DNA from: an uncultured Acetatifactor sp.
Lineage (GTDB): Bacteria > Bacillota > Clostridia > Lachnospirales > Lachnospiraceae
Length of the DNA: 64,000 nucleotides
Reading direction: 5' to 3'
NCBI GenBank assembly: GCA_910585015.1
Contig: CAJUCT010000011.1
Location: 32,032 to 96,031, forward strand
Shown: one piece after another, positions 33,787-42,396 of the stretch
Position numbering within the stretch: the stretch's first letter is position 1
Layout of the letters: every line of letters starts with the position of its first letter
Notes under the pieces: model-generated
The model's input: only the letters and a program-made list of their open reading frames with translations
Told to the model about the DNA's origin: nothing
Databases searched by the model: none
Position numbers and translations under genes: made by a program

Positions 33787-35283
33787 ATGGGCAATTATGC
33801 CGAGACAAAGCAGGAAATCATACATTATATCTATGCCCGCACACCGCTGGTGATCGTCCACACCGACGAGCGGGAGCGAGTGGAGAGGATGCTCCATGAG
33901 ATTGTGGCGGAGAGACAGATAGAGTTCCTGTACTATACGGATGCCAAACAGGTGAAAAGCATTGGGGGGAAAGCGGAAACCATGGACACGGAGGAGGACC
34001 CTCTGGGCTTTTTCCTGGGGCAGTTGAAGCGACAGCGCAGCCTGAATATCGTGCTGGGGGATGTGCGGAGAATTTCGGACGACAATGCATATTCCCGGGA
34101 ACTGATGAATATATTGTATATTGCCAAAGAAAATAACGGTGTGGTGATCCTTGTCACCTCGGATCGGGTCTGGAGTCGGATTGCCTCCTTCGGAATGGTG
34201 GTCACTTTGGACATGCCCGACACCAGGGAGCGGATCATGCAGATCGCAAAGTTTATAAAGACCTATTCGGGCAGGTTCTCCATCGACTGGGACGAGTCCG
34301 ACGTGCTGCATGCGGCGGCGCTGCTGCGGGGCTTTTCCGAGATTCAGATAGACAACCTGCTGTCGGCGGAGATTATCGGCAGCAACGGGCTTAAAAGGGA
34401 TAAAATCTACAGGCTGGCCTCCCAGAAACAGAGGATGTATCCAAAGAGCGGGATGGTTCAGCACATAGAGATAAACCGTGGCTATAAGGCGGCGGGGATG
34501 GACAGGCTCAAGGCATGGCTGGAGGACAAGAAGAAAATCTTCTTTCTGCCGGAGGAGAAGCTTTACGAGTACGATTTGAAGGCTCCCAAGGGAATCCTGC
34601 TGGTGGGTGTGCCGGGGTGCGGAAAGTCCCTGACGGCAAAATTAGTGGCCCAGGAGTGGGAACTGCCGTTGTTTCGGTTCGACATAGGCTCCGTGTTTGA
34701 CAAATGGGTGGGTGAGAGCGAGAAGAAGATGAGAGAAGCTCTCCAGTTTATAGAGAGTGTGTCCCCCTGTGTGCTCTGGATCGACGAGATTGAGAAGGTG
34801 CTTTCCACCTCCGATTCCGGGAACGAGACAGGGAAAAGGGTGCTGGGAGAGTTCCTGTTCTGGATTCAGGAGTCCGCCGGCAAGGTTTTTATGGTGGCTA
34901 CGGCCAACAATGTGAAGGTGCTGCCCTATGAATTATATCGAAAGGGCAGGTTTTCGGAAGTATTTTACGCGGGACTGCCCAATCCCCGGGAGAGGCGGGG
35001 CGCCATTGCCCAGTATGCCCATGCATCCTTGAAGATAGAACTTAATCCGGATTTTTTGGAGGAGTTGGTCCAAAAAACGGACAGGTATTCCTATGCGGAT
35101 ATCGAGACGGCGGTGAAAGAGGTGGCCCAGCAGATGCTGATAAGGGGTGAGACCGAAGTCAGCAGAGAGATGCTGTTAAAGTCTATAGAGTCGATCATCC
35201 CCATCTCCACCATCAACCAGGAACTGGTGGAGGAGATTGAACGATGGGGGAAGGAAAGGGCGGTAGACGTGTCAAAGCAGTAA
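33787..35283 (+). CDS. AAA+ ATPase, Ycf46-like
   Basis: A 498-residue ATPase. Residues 1-200 are a degenerate N-terminal P-loop-like domain that begins with ETKQEIIHYIYARTPLVIVHTDE, the hallmark of the Ycf46 family of cyanobacteria and plastids. Residues 240-490 are an active AAA+ module: Walker A GVPGCGKSLTAKL, the FDIGSVFDKWVGESEKKMREAL pore region, Walker B CVLWIDEIEKVL, a sensor-1 Asn in ATANNV and arginine-finger candidates in YRKGRFSEVF. The C-terminal part has the DRYSYADIETAVKEVA lid helix. AAA+ proteins of this group remodel other proteins as hexamers. This is the only energy-using enzyme in the operon and so its likely motor. The start follows GGGGAG. Confidence 0.88.
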   Translation: MGNYAETKQEIIHYIYARTPLVIVHTDERERVERMLHEIVAERQIEFLYYTDAKQVKSIGGKAETMDTEEDPLGFFLGQLKRQRSLNIVLGDVRRISDDNAYSRELMNILYIAKENNGVVILVTSDRVWSRIASFGMVVTLDMPDTRERIMQIAKFIKTYSGRFSIDWDESDVLHAAALLRGFSEIQIDNLLSAEIIGSNGLKRDKIYRLASQKQRMYPKSGMVQHIEINRGYKAAGMDRLKAWLEDKKKIFFLPEEKLYEYDLKAPKGILLVGVPGCGKSLTAKLVAQEWELPLFRFDIGSVFDKWVGESEKKMREALQFIESVSPCVLWIDEIEKVLSTSDSGNETGKRVLGEFLFWIQESAGKVFMVATANNVKVLPYELYRKGRFSEVFYAGLPNPRERRGAIAQYAHASLKIELNPDFLEELVQKTDRYSYADIETAVKEVAQQMLIRGETEVSREMLLKSIESIIPISTINQELVEEIERWGKERAVDVSKQ

Positions 35284-35296
35284 GGGGGGTAAAATA

Positions 35297-37012
35297 TTGA
35301 GTAATTATAGTTTGAAGGCTGAAGTCAGCAGGCTGGAGTCTAAACTCAGGGAGATTGAGCATGAGAACAGCCGGCTGCGGGCCGAGATCGCCACGACCGT
35401 GAGAAGCGTGAACGATGCGGACAATAAGCTGGCGGGGTACAACCAGCAGGTCAGGAATATGCTGGAGAGCGCCAATGGAACCATCAATCAGAGTATTAAT
35501 CAGGCGCTGAGCAGCTATGAACTGCAGGGACAGATTGATCAATTGTACACAAGATTTAAATGTGTGGAACTGGCCAACAAGAAGATCCGCACACTGAACA
35601 ACAAGAAATACTATGATTTCAACAACTACAGGACGGTCAGGAAGATTGTCACCGGCCTGATGGACAACTTGGATCTGAATTTGGTGAGCGATGGGGTGAT
35701 CTATAAGTCTATAGAGCGCCAGCACTTGCAGACGCCGGACTTCTGGCTCACGCCCGTGCTGATCAGCATCATGGCCTGGAAGAACGATGACAGGCTTTTG
35801 GCGGACCGGGCCATGGAAACTGCCTATAAGCTGGACAGGAAGAACAGCAGTATCTTCTATATGATTTTCAATATGCGTATGGAACGGGACCAGGCGGCGG
35901 TCAAATGGTTTCTGGAATATCAGAAGTGCAGTCTGAAGGGAAGCGACGAGAATACCTTTCTGATGATGTTCTCCCTGATCAGCAAGACGCTCTCGGACAA
36001 TGTGGACGAAGAGACCTCCCGGCTGATCTCCGATTATATCCACAGAATTATCGTGGAGTGTGCCCAGAAGGAAGGATACAGCGAGGAGGACGTGGTGGGT
36101 CTTATCCGGGGCAGGATGCTGGCCTTGATGCGCGCGGCGTCTTATGACCTGCCGACGATGGCAAATTACTGCAGGGATTACAGCAATATTACGACCATGC
36201 TCAATCTGGCGGGCAACAACTATAACATTCTGGAATTTATCCTGCGGGTGGTAAATGTACCGGTTGCGGAGCGCAATACATATCTGAAGGAGTATCTGAA
36301 TGAGTTGCTGGCGAAGCCCAATGACATGGAGGTGGAAACCTACGACGAGATTGAGTACAATGAGTTGATCATCCGCTTCAGCGGTGATGTGGACCAGGCG
36401 AAGGAGATATTTGACAAGGAGATGCTGCGGAGAAAGTCCGATTTCAATATTATTTCCAGCATGGTGAAGTGGATATATGATTTCGGCAATGATGACATAA
36501 ACGGCCAGATGCGGCTCAATATGTTCACACTGGTCAAGACGCTGCAGGAGAAGGCCGCGCAGTCTTATTTTGCCAATTACCGAGCGATGTACAGGCAGGT
36601 TCATCCGGTGCAGATCCTGGATTACGCCACAGATGTGGATTTCACACAGGAGGCCGGGGAGTGCGGCAAGGCGGAAAGTTTCTACCAGGGGCAGCAGGCC
36701 CAGGAGTTGGCGGAGATAAAGAACCTTTGGGCTTATGTGGCTATGGGGGCCGGTATTGCCTGCGGTGTGGCGGCGCCCTTTGTGCATCTGCTCCTCTTGG
36801 CCGGGCTGGGCATCGGGGCGGCAGTGGGAGTCGGCATCCTTATCTCCAACAGATATAAGCGCCGGAACATCGTGCTGCGGATACAGAAGCAGAAGGAGAA
36901 TGTGCTGGAAATCCTCCGAAGACTGTTTGCGGACTTTGAGAAAATGAAGGCACTTTACAATGAATATGACGGGATTTCGGAAAAAATCCTGGAGGAGTAC
37001 GCAAAGCTGTAA
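35297..37012 (+). CDS. Coiled-coil/helical-repeat/membrane-hairpin protein, paralogue 3
   Basis: A 571-residue protein, last in the operon, starting with TTG behind AAGGGGGGT. Residues 1-80 are a strong coiled coil (LKAEVSRLESKLREIEHENS, then LRAEIATTV). The body keeps the family pattern VRKIVTGLMDNLDLNLV, DFWLTPVLISIMAW, SSIFYMIFNMRMERDQAAVKW and MVKWIYDFGN. A membrane hairpin of two spans lies at about residues 477-517 (AYVAMGAGIACGVAAPF, then LAGLGIGAAVGVGILIS), followed by a helical tail of 50 residues. It is the most diverged of the three paralogues and is placed next to the AAA ATPase gene, 13 bases away. Confidence 0.85.
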   Translation: MSNYSLKAEVSRLESKLREIEHENSRLRAEIATTVRSVNDADNKLAGYNQQVRNMLESANGTINQSINQALSSYELQGQIDQLYTRFKCVELANKKIRTLNNKKYYDFNNYRTVRKIVTGLMDNLDLNLVSDGVIYKSIERQHLQTPDFWLTPVLISIMAWKNDDRLLADRAMETAYKLDRKNSSIFYMIFNMRMERDQAAVKWFLEYQKCSLKGSDENTFLMMFSLISKTLSDNVDEETSRLISDYIHRIIVECAQKEGYSEEDVVGLIRGRMLALMRAASYDLPTMANYCRDYSNITTMLNLAGNNYNILEFILRVVNVPVAERNTYLKEYLNELLAKPNDMEVETYDEIEYNELIIRFSGDVDQAKEIFDKEMLRRKSDFNIISSMVKWIYDFGNDDINGQMRLNMFTLVKTLQEKAAQSYFANYRAMYRQVHPVQILDYATDVDFTQEAGECGKAESFYQGQQAQELAEIKNLWAYVAMGAGIACGVAAPFVHLLLLAGLGIGAAVGVGILISNRYKRRNIVLRIQKQKENVLEILRRLFADFEKMKALYNEYDGISEKILEEYAKL

Positions 37013-37028
37013 GGATACACACAACAAA

Positions 37029-37078
37029 GGGCTCCCTGCTGTAGTGCAATAACGCATCTGACAGCAGGGAGCCCTTTT
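37029..37078 (+). terminator. Terminator of the SPFH/AAA operon
   Basis: GGGCTCCCTGCTGT (37029-37042) pairs perfectly with ACAGCAGGGAGCCC (37061-37074), followed by TTTTGTGTTT. It is a strong 14-bp stem 16 bases after the last stop and may also serve the convergent surface-protein operon. Confidence 0.93.
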
Positions 37079-37137
37079 GTGTTTGCCGCCTGAACAGGCA
37101 GAAACAAAACCATAGGCAGAGAGATTACTTTATATGA

Positions 37138-37794
37138 TTAGCTAAAGAATTTCTTGGTTGCCACAGCAGCGCCCACACCGGCCACAACGACGGTTGCCGC
37201 CGCAAAGGGAACCGCGCTGGTATCGCCGGTCTTGGGAGCCTTGACGGGAATTTTGTCCAGAGAGACAAAGATAACGGGGGACAGGGAAGTGAAGGTCACG
37301 GTAACTTTGCCGTTTTCTACCTTGTCAGGGACAATCTGCTCCCACTGGCCGTCATGCTTTAAGTGCAATACTACAATGTTCTGGCCCTGCATAACATTGG
37401 TCAGGTTGAAGGGAATGGTAACCTTGCTGAAGTCAGCGGAAAGTTTTACATCGACCATCTGCAGGATCGTTCCGTTGTTTGCGGCTGCCCATGCAGCGGC
37501 GGCGGTAACGGCCTCGGAAGCAGCGGGAAGAGCTTCTACGGATAAGGCAGCATTGCTGGACTCAACGCCGTCGATGACGATGTTGCTCCACACCTTTACA
37601 CTGTCAACGGTGGAATGACCATTGTTGTTGGCTGCTGCGGCGCTGCCGCTGGTGGTTGTGGAAGTGGTCTGGCTTGCGTTGCCGGTAGCATTGTCCGTCA
37701 CGTTGCCGGTGGTCTGGCTGGGAGCCGCAAAAGCCATCATGCTCATGCTGCATGCCATAACGCCTGCGCATAATAATGCAAAAAATTTTTTCAT
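37138..37794 (-). CDS. Sortase-anchored surface protein (PKTGD signal)
   Basis: A 218-residue secreted protein. The signal peptide (residues 1-24) ends in SMMAFAAP. A Thr/Asn/Ser-rich stretch follows (NVTDNATGNASQTT), then a beta-rich domain of about 110 residues (about 60-175). The C-terminus is a cell-wall sorting signal: PKTGD at 187-191, a hydrophobic segment (VPFAAATVVVAGVGAAVA) and the basic tail TKKFFS. It is coded directly after a class B sortase gene, which is probably its own anchoring enzyme. The function of the exposed domain is unknown. A GGAGGATA ribosome site precedes the ATG at 37794. Confidence 0.88.
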   Translation of the reverse strand: MKKFFALLCAGVMACSMSMMAFAAPSQTTGNVTDNATGNASQTTSTTTSGSAAAANNNGHSTVDSVKVWSNIVIDGVESSNAALSVEALPAASEAVTAAAAWAAANNGTILQMVDVKLSADFSKVTIPFNLTNVMQGQNIVVLHLKHDGQWEQIVPDKVENGKVTVTFTSLSPVIFVSLDKIPVKAPKTGDTSAVPFAAATVVVAGVGAAVATKKFFS

Positions 37795-37842
37795 GTCTGA
37801 TATCCTCCTTATTCTCTGATGTCCTATGGTTATATATATTAA

Positions 37843-38691
37843 CTATTCGTTAATATCAGAAACAGGTATGTCATTTACCAGCACGGCCTGAACCAGATAA
37901 CGGTTCTCCGCCTGGTTGCCCACACAGGTACTCAAAGTGATCAGCTTATCCCCGGCGGTGACTTCCACCTGGTCGTCCCGCACGACGGACATGCTCCGTA
38001 TGCCGAAAATTTCCGACAGATAGCCGCTGCGCCCCTCCTCGGTGGCATAGTCAAAGGAGTACAGCAGATGCCGGTCGTCATAGCGGTAAGCGGTAAATAT
38101 TCTGTACCGCAGGACCCTGTCCGGGGTGTAGATATACACATAAGAATGGTCCGGCAGAAAGCTTTCATCCTCGTAATTGTGCAGATCATGGAACATGGAA
38201 CCGTTCTTCATGTTGTGACCGTAGATCACCGTATTGAAATCGGAAAAATCCTTGGCGTTTTCTCTTTCAGTGTAGATACAGCCCGGATAACCCTTGGAGC
38301 CGTCCAGATTGTAATTCAGGTAATAAGTGTCGTCCGACGGATGCTGCAGCACTGGATAGTCGATCCGGGTGTCGGGAATATAAATCCAGGCGTATATATC
38401 GGCGTTGGTATCTTCCTGCAGCGCGGTAAAATCCACGGTGCGGAAAATGGCTTCATCATCGGGGATTTCCGGCTTAGGACTGGCTGTTGCCTCCGCCGCG
38501 GGTGGCATTGTGGGCGCCGCGGAGGGGCTGGGGATGGGGAGTCCGGTCACAGTGGCCTGCAGAGACTCATACATTGCCTCCTCCCGGCGGTTGTCCGTAT
38601 AGTACTTTATGATATAGGCGATTGCCACCGACATAATCAGCAGGCAGACGCCGGCCAGCAGGAGATAGACGGTAGATTTTCTGTTTTTCAT
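37843..38691 (-). CDS. Class B sortase
   Basis: A 282-residue membrane-anchored transpeptidase. Residues 9-29 are the N-terminal span, residues 50-75 a Pro/Ala-rich linker, and 85-282 the sortase domain. Catalytic residues are His159 (VIYGHNM), Cys256 (TLSTCV) and Arg264 (ENRYLVQ). The IYIPDTRIDYPVLQ and NYNLDGSKGYPGCIY motifs are typical of class B enzymes in Clostridia. Sortases cut the sorting motif of a surface protein and join it to peptidoglycan; the adjacent PKTGD protein is the likely substrate. It lies two bases downstream of the LCP gene, in one operon. Confidence 0.93.
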   Translation of the reverse strand: MKNRKSTVYLLLAGVCLLIMSVAIAYIIKYYTDNRREEAMYESLQATVTGLPIPSPSAAPTMPPAAEATASPKPEIPDDEAIFRTVDFTALQEDTNADIYAWIYIPDTRIDYPVLQHPSDDTYYLNYNLDGSKGYPGCIYTERENAKDFSDFNTVIYGHNMKNGSMFHDLHNYEDESFLPDHSYVYIYTPDRVLRYRIFTAYRYDDRHLLYSFDYATEEGRSGYLSEIFGIRSMSVVRDDQVEVTAGDKLITLSTCVGNQAENRYLVQAVLVNDIPVSDINE

Positions 38692-38693
38692 GA

Positions 38694-39737
38694 TTATATT
38701 CCCTCTACTTCCGTGTAGAACACATCTATGATAATCTGTTTCAAGGCATCCTGATCCACATAAAACTCATCAAACTCCCCGGAAGTATCCGTGACGCCGG
38801 GAAGGACGATCAAATCATCTTCCGAAAAAGTGTACCCTGCGGCCTCGCCGGCCAGATATACTACTTCGTCTGCGGTGAGATCCGTGACCATGGACGGGAT
38901 GGCGGCGTTAAAAAGTTTTAAGGGTAGAGTGACATCTTTGGCAAATTCCTGTTTGGCTTTTTCCACGAAAGCCAGGAGATATTGTTTCTGCCGATTCAGG
39001 CGCATTCGGGCGCTCTCCACCACGTTCACATCCCGGTAGCGGATATAGAAATAGGCAAGACGCCCGTCCAGGTGTACGGTTTCGCCCGGGGAGAGAGCGA
39101 AATCCTCCGATGGGAAATCCTCCGGGATTATGACATCGACGCCTCCTATGGTATCATTGAGTATGTAGATTGCGGGAAGGTTGATGGCACAGTACCCGTG
39201 GATGGGCAGTTCATACATCAGGCGGGAAACCGCTTTGACCTGGTTTCCCGCGCTTCCCTCTCTGCCATCCCCATAGCCGTGGGCCAGGTTCACCTGGGCC
39301 TGCACGGTGCCCAAATAATTGTTCTCCTGGTCATACATGTCCACATCCGTCATAGTGTTACGGTCTATGGCGATAATGGTCATTGTTTTGGTATCAGGAT
39401 TCAGCACAAGAAGGAAAATGGCATCCGCCTGACCGGAATCCCAGCCCTGCTGCTGCTCGCTGAGCACATCGTCCACATCGATGCCCATGCACAGGAAGGT
39501 GAGGATATTTTCATTGTAGTCATAGACCTTCCCCTGATAACGAATCCAGTCCTCCTGCCATTCCTCATCCGGCATAGGCTGGTCCAACTCTTCGGAAAAT
39601 TGGGGCATCCGGGAGGATGCGTTTTTGAGAAGACTTGCTTTTCCCAGCCGGTTTATGATAAACAGAGCCATAACAATAACCAATAACAAGGCTGTTAAAA
39701 CTCCTGCTATCCATAAAAAAATTTTTTTCAGTTTCAT
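38694..39737 (-). CDS. LytR-CpsA-Psr (LCP) family protein
   Basis: A 347-residue membrane protein. The start at 39737 gives a normal topology with a span at residues 7-29 (LWIAGVLTALLLVIVMALF); an in-frame Met at 39806 has no ribosome site. The LCP domain covers about residues 70-330, with FLCMGIDVDD, the Asp/Arg-bearing AIDRNTMTDVD, and the GGVDVIIPEDF and RYRDVNVVESARMRLNRQKQYL blocks. The LCP family transfers undecaprenyl-linked glycopolymers such as teichoic acids or capsule to peptidoglycan. It heads an envelope operon with the sortase and the anchored protein, an unusual combination. Confidence 0.92.
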   Translation of the reverse strand: MKLKKIFLWIAGVLTALLLVIVMALFIINRLGKASLLKNASSRMPQFSEELDQPMPDEEWQEDWIRYQGKVYDYNENILTFLCMGIDVDDVLSEQQQGWDSGQADAIFLLVLNPDTKTMTIIAIDRNTMTDVDMYDQENNYLGTVQAQVNLAHGYGDGREGSAGNQVKAVSRLMYELPIHGYCAINLPAIYILNDTIGGVDVIIPEDFPSEDFALSPGETVHLDGRLAYFYIRYRDVNVVESARMRLNRQKQYLLAFVEKAKQEFAKDVTLPLKLFNAAIPSMVTDLTADEVVYLAGEAAGYTFSEDDLIVLPGVTDTSGEFDEFYVDQDALKQIIIDVFYTEVEGI

Positions 39738-39938
39738 CGCACTTGTCTTTCTGCTAGAATAGGTGTTTTTATGTACTCTAAATTCTGGATTCAATGAAAG
39801 TAGCATAATATGTGAAATATAATATCAAAACCTTTAGCTACAATACCACAGAAGAAATAAATAGTCAATAATAAGAAAATCATTTGTAGATAAAAACGCA
39901 TATAGCCCCAAAAAGAAGGACAAAAAGAGAGTATTTTC

Positions 39939-39970
39939 CCATAGATAATATATGCGGCCCATGATATAAT
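39939..39970 (+). promoter_or_regulatory. Promoter-like 32-bp element upstream of the MATE gene
   Basis: It is the second copy of the element at 17247-17278, with CCATAGATAATAT, TG.GGCC and TGATATAAT (TATAAT at 39965-39970). It lies 46 bases before the start codon at 40016 and is probably the promoter of that gene. Confidence 0.65.
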
Positions 39971-40015
39971 TATTACTCTAATGTGCTCTTTGCGGGCAAG
40001 GGGAAAGGGGTAATT

Positions 40016-41458
40016 ATGTCAGAAGAAAAAATCACATGGTCGTCCTTTTTGAAACTGATGATGACCATTGCGCTCCCGGTGGCATTGCAGAATCTGCTGT
40101 CCACCACTGCCGGGATGGTGGATACGATTATGATCGGCAGCATGGGAGAATTGGCAGTGGCGGCGGTGGGGATCTGTTCTCAGATCAGTTCACTGTTTTT
40201 TTCCTGCTATTGGGGCTTCGCAGGAGGAGCTATGTTGTTTTTTGCCCAGTACTGGGGAGCCAAGAATGAGAGGGGCATCAACCAGACTTTCGGTGTGACC
40301 TTTCTCTTTATGACCATCGTGGGGGCGGCCTTCTCGGTGACGGCCATCACAAATCCTGAGTTCATGCTTGGAATCTATACGGATAAGGAACATATCATAC
40401 AGATGGGGGCGCCCTATATCCGCATTGTGGGCTTCGCCTACCCGCTGCAGGTGTTCGCAGTGCTGGTGAGCTTTTTCATGCGGGCCACGGAGCGGGTGAA
40501 GGCGCCGCTTTTCTGCTCCATTGCCTCGCTGGCGGTGAACTTTGTGCTGAATTGGGTCCTGATTTACGGGCGTTTCGGTGCCCCCAAGATGGGGGTGGCC
40601 GGCGCGGCCGTGGGCACACTGGCCTCGGGCATGGTGAATCTGTTGCTGCTGGTGATCTTTCTGCTGGTCTCCAAGTGTGAGATACGACTGCGTCTGCGGG
40701 AAATGTTTGGCTTTCAGAAAGAATTTTTGGGGGCGTATCTGTCCAAATGTCTGCCCATACTGGCCAATGAGATGCTCTACGGCGTGGGGCAGATGGTAAT
40801 CAATATCGTCATAGGACACCAGGACGAATCCGCCATTGCGGCCATGGCGGCATTCCGTGTCTGCGAGGGTTTTGTGTATGCCTTCTTTGGCGGGCTGTCC
40901 AACGCGGCCAGCGTGATTATAGGCAAGGAGGTGGGATCCGGGCATCTGACCAAGGCGTACAATTACTGCCGCAAGTCCTCTCTGTTCTGTCCCATGGTAA
41001 CCTTTGGGGTGGTGGGCATCATCACGCTGTTTAACCGCCCGATTCTGGGACTTTTCGGGCTGGGGGCCGCCGCCATGGAATATGGGAAATACATGCTGCT
41101 GATCTACCTGGTGTTCGGCACCATGCGGACTTGCAACTATATTATGAACGAGTCCTACCGGGCCGGCGGTGAGGCGGTATTCGGCACGGTGCTGGAGGTG
41201 AGCTGCCTGTTCGCCATCAGCGTACCTGCCACCTGGATCGCGGGCATGGCGCTGCATCTGCCCTTTTTGGTGGTGTTCGCCTTTGTGTATACGGACGAAA
41301 TTATCCGGCTGTTGGTGGAGACCCGCTACACGGCTTCCGGCAGATGGGTCAAGCCGGTGACGGAGCAGGGCCTCAGGGCGCTGCCGGAGTTTCGGGAGTG
41401 GATCAATACAAGGAGGAGCGTTCCAAGGGGGATTCGGCAGAACAGTTCATCGTCATGA
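40016..41458 (+). CDS. MATE family efflux transporter
   Basis: A 480-residue multidrug and toxic-compound extrusion protein with about twelve membrane segments in two halves. The start at 40016 follows AAAGGGG. Motifs are MTIALPVALQNLLSTTAGMVDTIMIG in the first segment (shortened: MVDTIMIG), then GAMLFFAQYWGAKNE, FMRATERVKAPL and, in the second half, VIGHQDESAIAAMAAFRVCEGFVYAF, here marked by AAFRVCEGF. Transporters of this family export drugs or metabolites with a Na+ or H+ gradient. It is transcribed alone from the shared 32-bp element and ends at a bidirectional terminator at 41486. Confidence 0.93.
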   Translation: MSEEKITWSSFLKLMMTIALPVALQNLLSTTAGMVDTIMIGSMGELAVAAVGICSQISSLFFSCYWGFAGGAMLFFAQYWGAKNERGINQTFGVTFLFMTIVGAAFSVTAITNPEFMLGIYTDKEHIIQMGAPYIRIVGFAYPLQVFAVLVSFFMRATERVKAPLFCSIASLAVNFVLNWVLIYGRFGAPKMGVAGAAVGTLASGMVNLLLLVIFLLVSKCEIRLRLREMFGFQKEFLGAYLSKCLPILANEMLYGVGQMVINIVIGHQDESAIAAMAAFRVCEGFVYAFFGGLSNAASVIIGKEVGSGHLTKAYNYCRKSSLFCPMVTFGVVGIITLFNRPILGLFGLGAAAMEYGKYMLLIYLVFGTMRTCNYIMNESYRAGGEAVFGTVLEVSCLFAISVPATWIAGMALHLPFLVVFAFVYTDEIIRLLVETRYTASGRWVKPVTEQGLRALPEFREWINTRRSVPRGIRQNSSSS

Positions 41459-41485
41459 GGAGCGGGAAAAGTTAAAGATTAAAAA

Positions 41486-41530
41486 AACTCTGACAGCTTA
41501 CAAAAACCTGGGCTGTCAGAGTTCTTTTTT
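41486..41530. terminator. Bidirectional terminator between MATE gene and lipoprotein gene
   Basis: ACTCTGACAGC (41487-41497) pairs with GCTGTCAGAGT (41512-41522), flanked by an A run before and TCTTTTTT after. It can stop both convergent genes. Confidence 0.92.
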
Positions 41531-41557
41531 CTATTCAAAATTCTATTCAAAAAGTTC

Positions 41558-42322
41558 TTATTTTACAGTCACTGAAGTGATGTGAGGGTTCACGCCGTTG
41601 TACCAGTACAGAAAGCCCTCCAAATCCACGGTCTGACCGATCTCCAGAGCCTTTACAGCCTGGTACACTTCCGTGTCGGTGCCGCACAGATAGGACTCTA
41701 CGGTGAAAGTGTATGTATTGCCGTTTAAGGATACATTAAAGTACAGATCGCTGCCCTCTTCGCCGGAGCCGTCCCAGTTGTACATGAACGCGGAGCCGTT
41801 GCCTGCGTCTTCCACAGTCATGCCTTTAAAGCTTACGAACTTGTTCTGGTGCTTGATCAGGTCATCCGTGCCCAGCAGGGAGGTTACATCCATGGCAGAA
41901 GCCACATAATTGCCCTCCATGATTTCAAAGGTTGCCTCAATGATCTCCACTTCGCCGGACCACTCAGCCTTGTAACCGGTAACTTTAATCTTGGTGCCGG
42001 GGGTCAGCTTGTCATAGTCCTCCTTGGAGCATTCCATATCGTACAGGAAGTAAGCGCCGTCCTTGTCCTGCGCATAAACAGTGGCAGTGTCCTTGTTTTC
42101 CCTGTTTGAGTTGCCCTGGTACCAGGACTGCTTCGCCTGTACATAAGCCTCAATTACCACCTGGGTATTGAGTTCGGCGGCTTCATACTCGGCGTAGGTC
42201 ATAACGCCTTCGGACTTCTCATCCTGGGCGGGAGCAGCCGGTTCTTCGCTGCCGCCGTTGCCGCAGCCGGCAAGTGCCAGCACTAAAGTCAGTGCCAGAG
42301 TTGCAATAAAACATTTTTTCAT
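41558..42322 (-). CDS. Lipoprotein with OB-fold-like repeats
   Basis: A 254-residue lipoprotein with the signal MKKCFIATLALTLVLALAGC, Cys20 in an LAGC lipobox. The mature part is acidic at first (GGSEEPAAPAQDEKSEG), then shows two related beta-rich blocks: VVIEAYVQAKQSW...YAQDKDGAYFLYDM...LTPGTKIKVTGYK and FVSFKGMTVEDAG...YFNVSLNGNTYTF...LEIGQTVDLEGFL. The pattern is like nucleic-acid or ligand-binding OB folds found in clostridial secreted proteins. It is 75 bases downstream of the sugar-binding protein gene on the same strand and may be cotranscribed with the importer. Function is unknown. Confidence 0.8.
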   Translation of the reverse strand: MKKCFIATLALTLVLALAGCGNGGSEEPAAPAQDEKSEGVMTYAEYEAAELNTQVVIEAYVQAKQSWYQGNSNRENKDTATVYAQDKDGAYFLYDMECSKEDYDKLTPGTKIKVTGYKAEWSGEVEIIEATFEIMEGNYVASAMDVTSLLGTDDLIKHQNKFVSFKGMTVEDAGNGSAFMYNWDGSGEEGSDLYFNVSLNGNTYTFTVESYLCGTDTEVYQAVKALEIGQTVDLEGFLYWYNGVNPHITSVTVK

Positions 42323-42396
42323 AGGTCTCTCCTCTTTTCTGATATCTTATAAGGTTTTCGGTAACCAATGCTATTATACCTCAAAATACCGATAAA

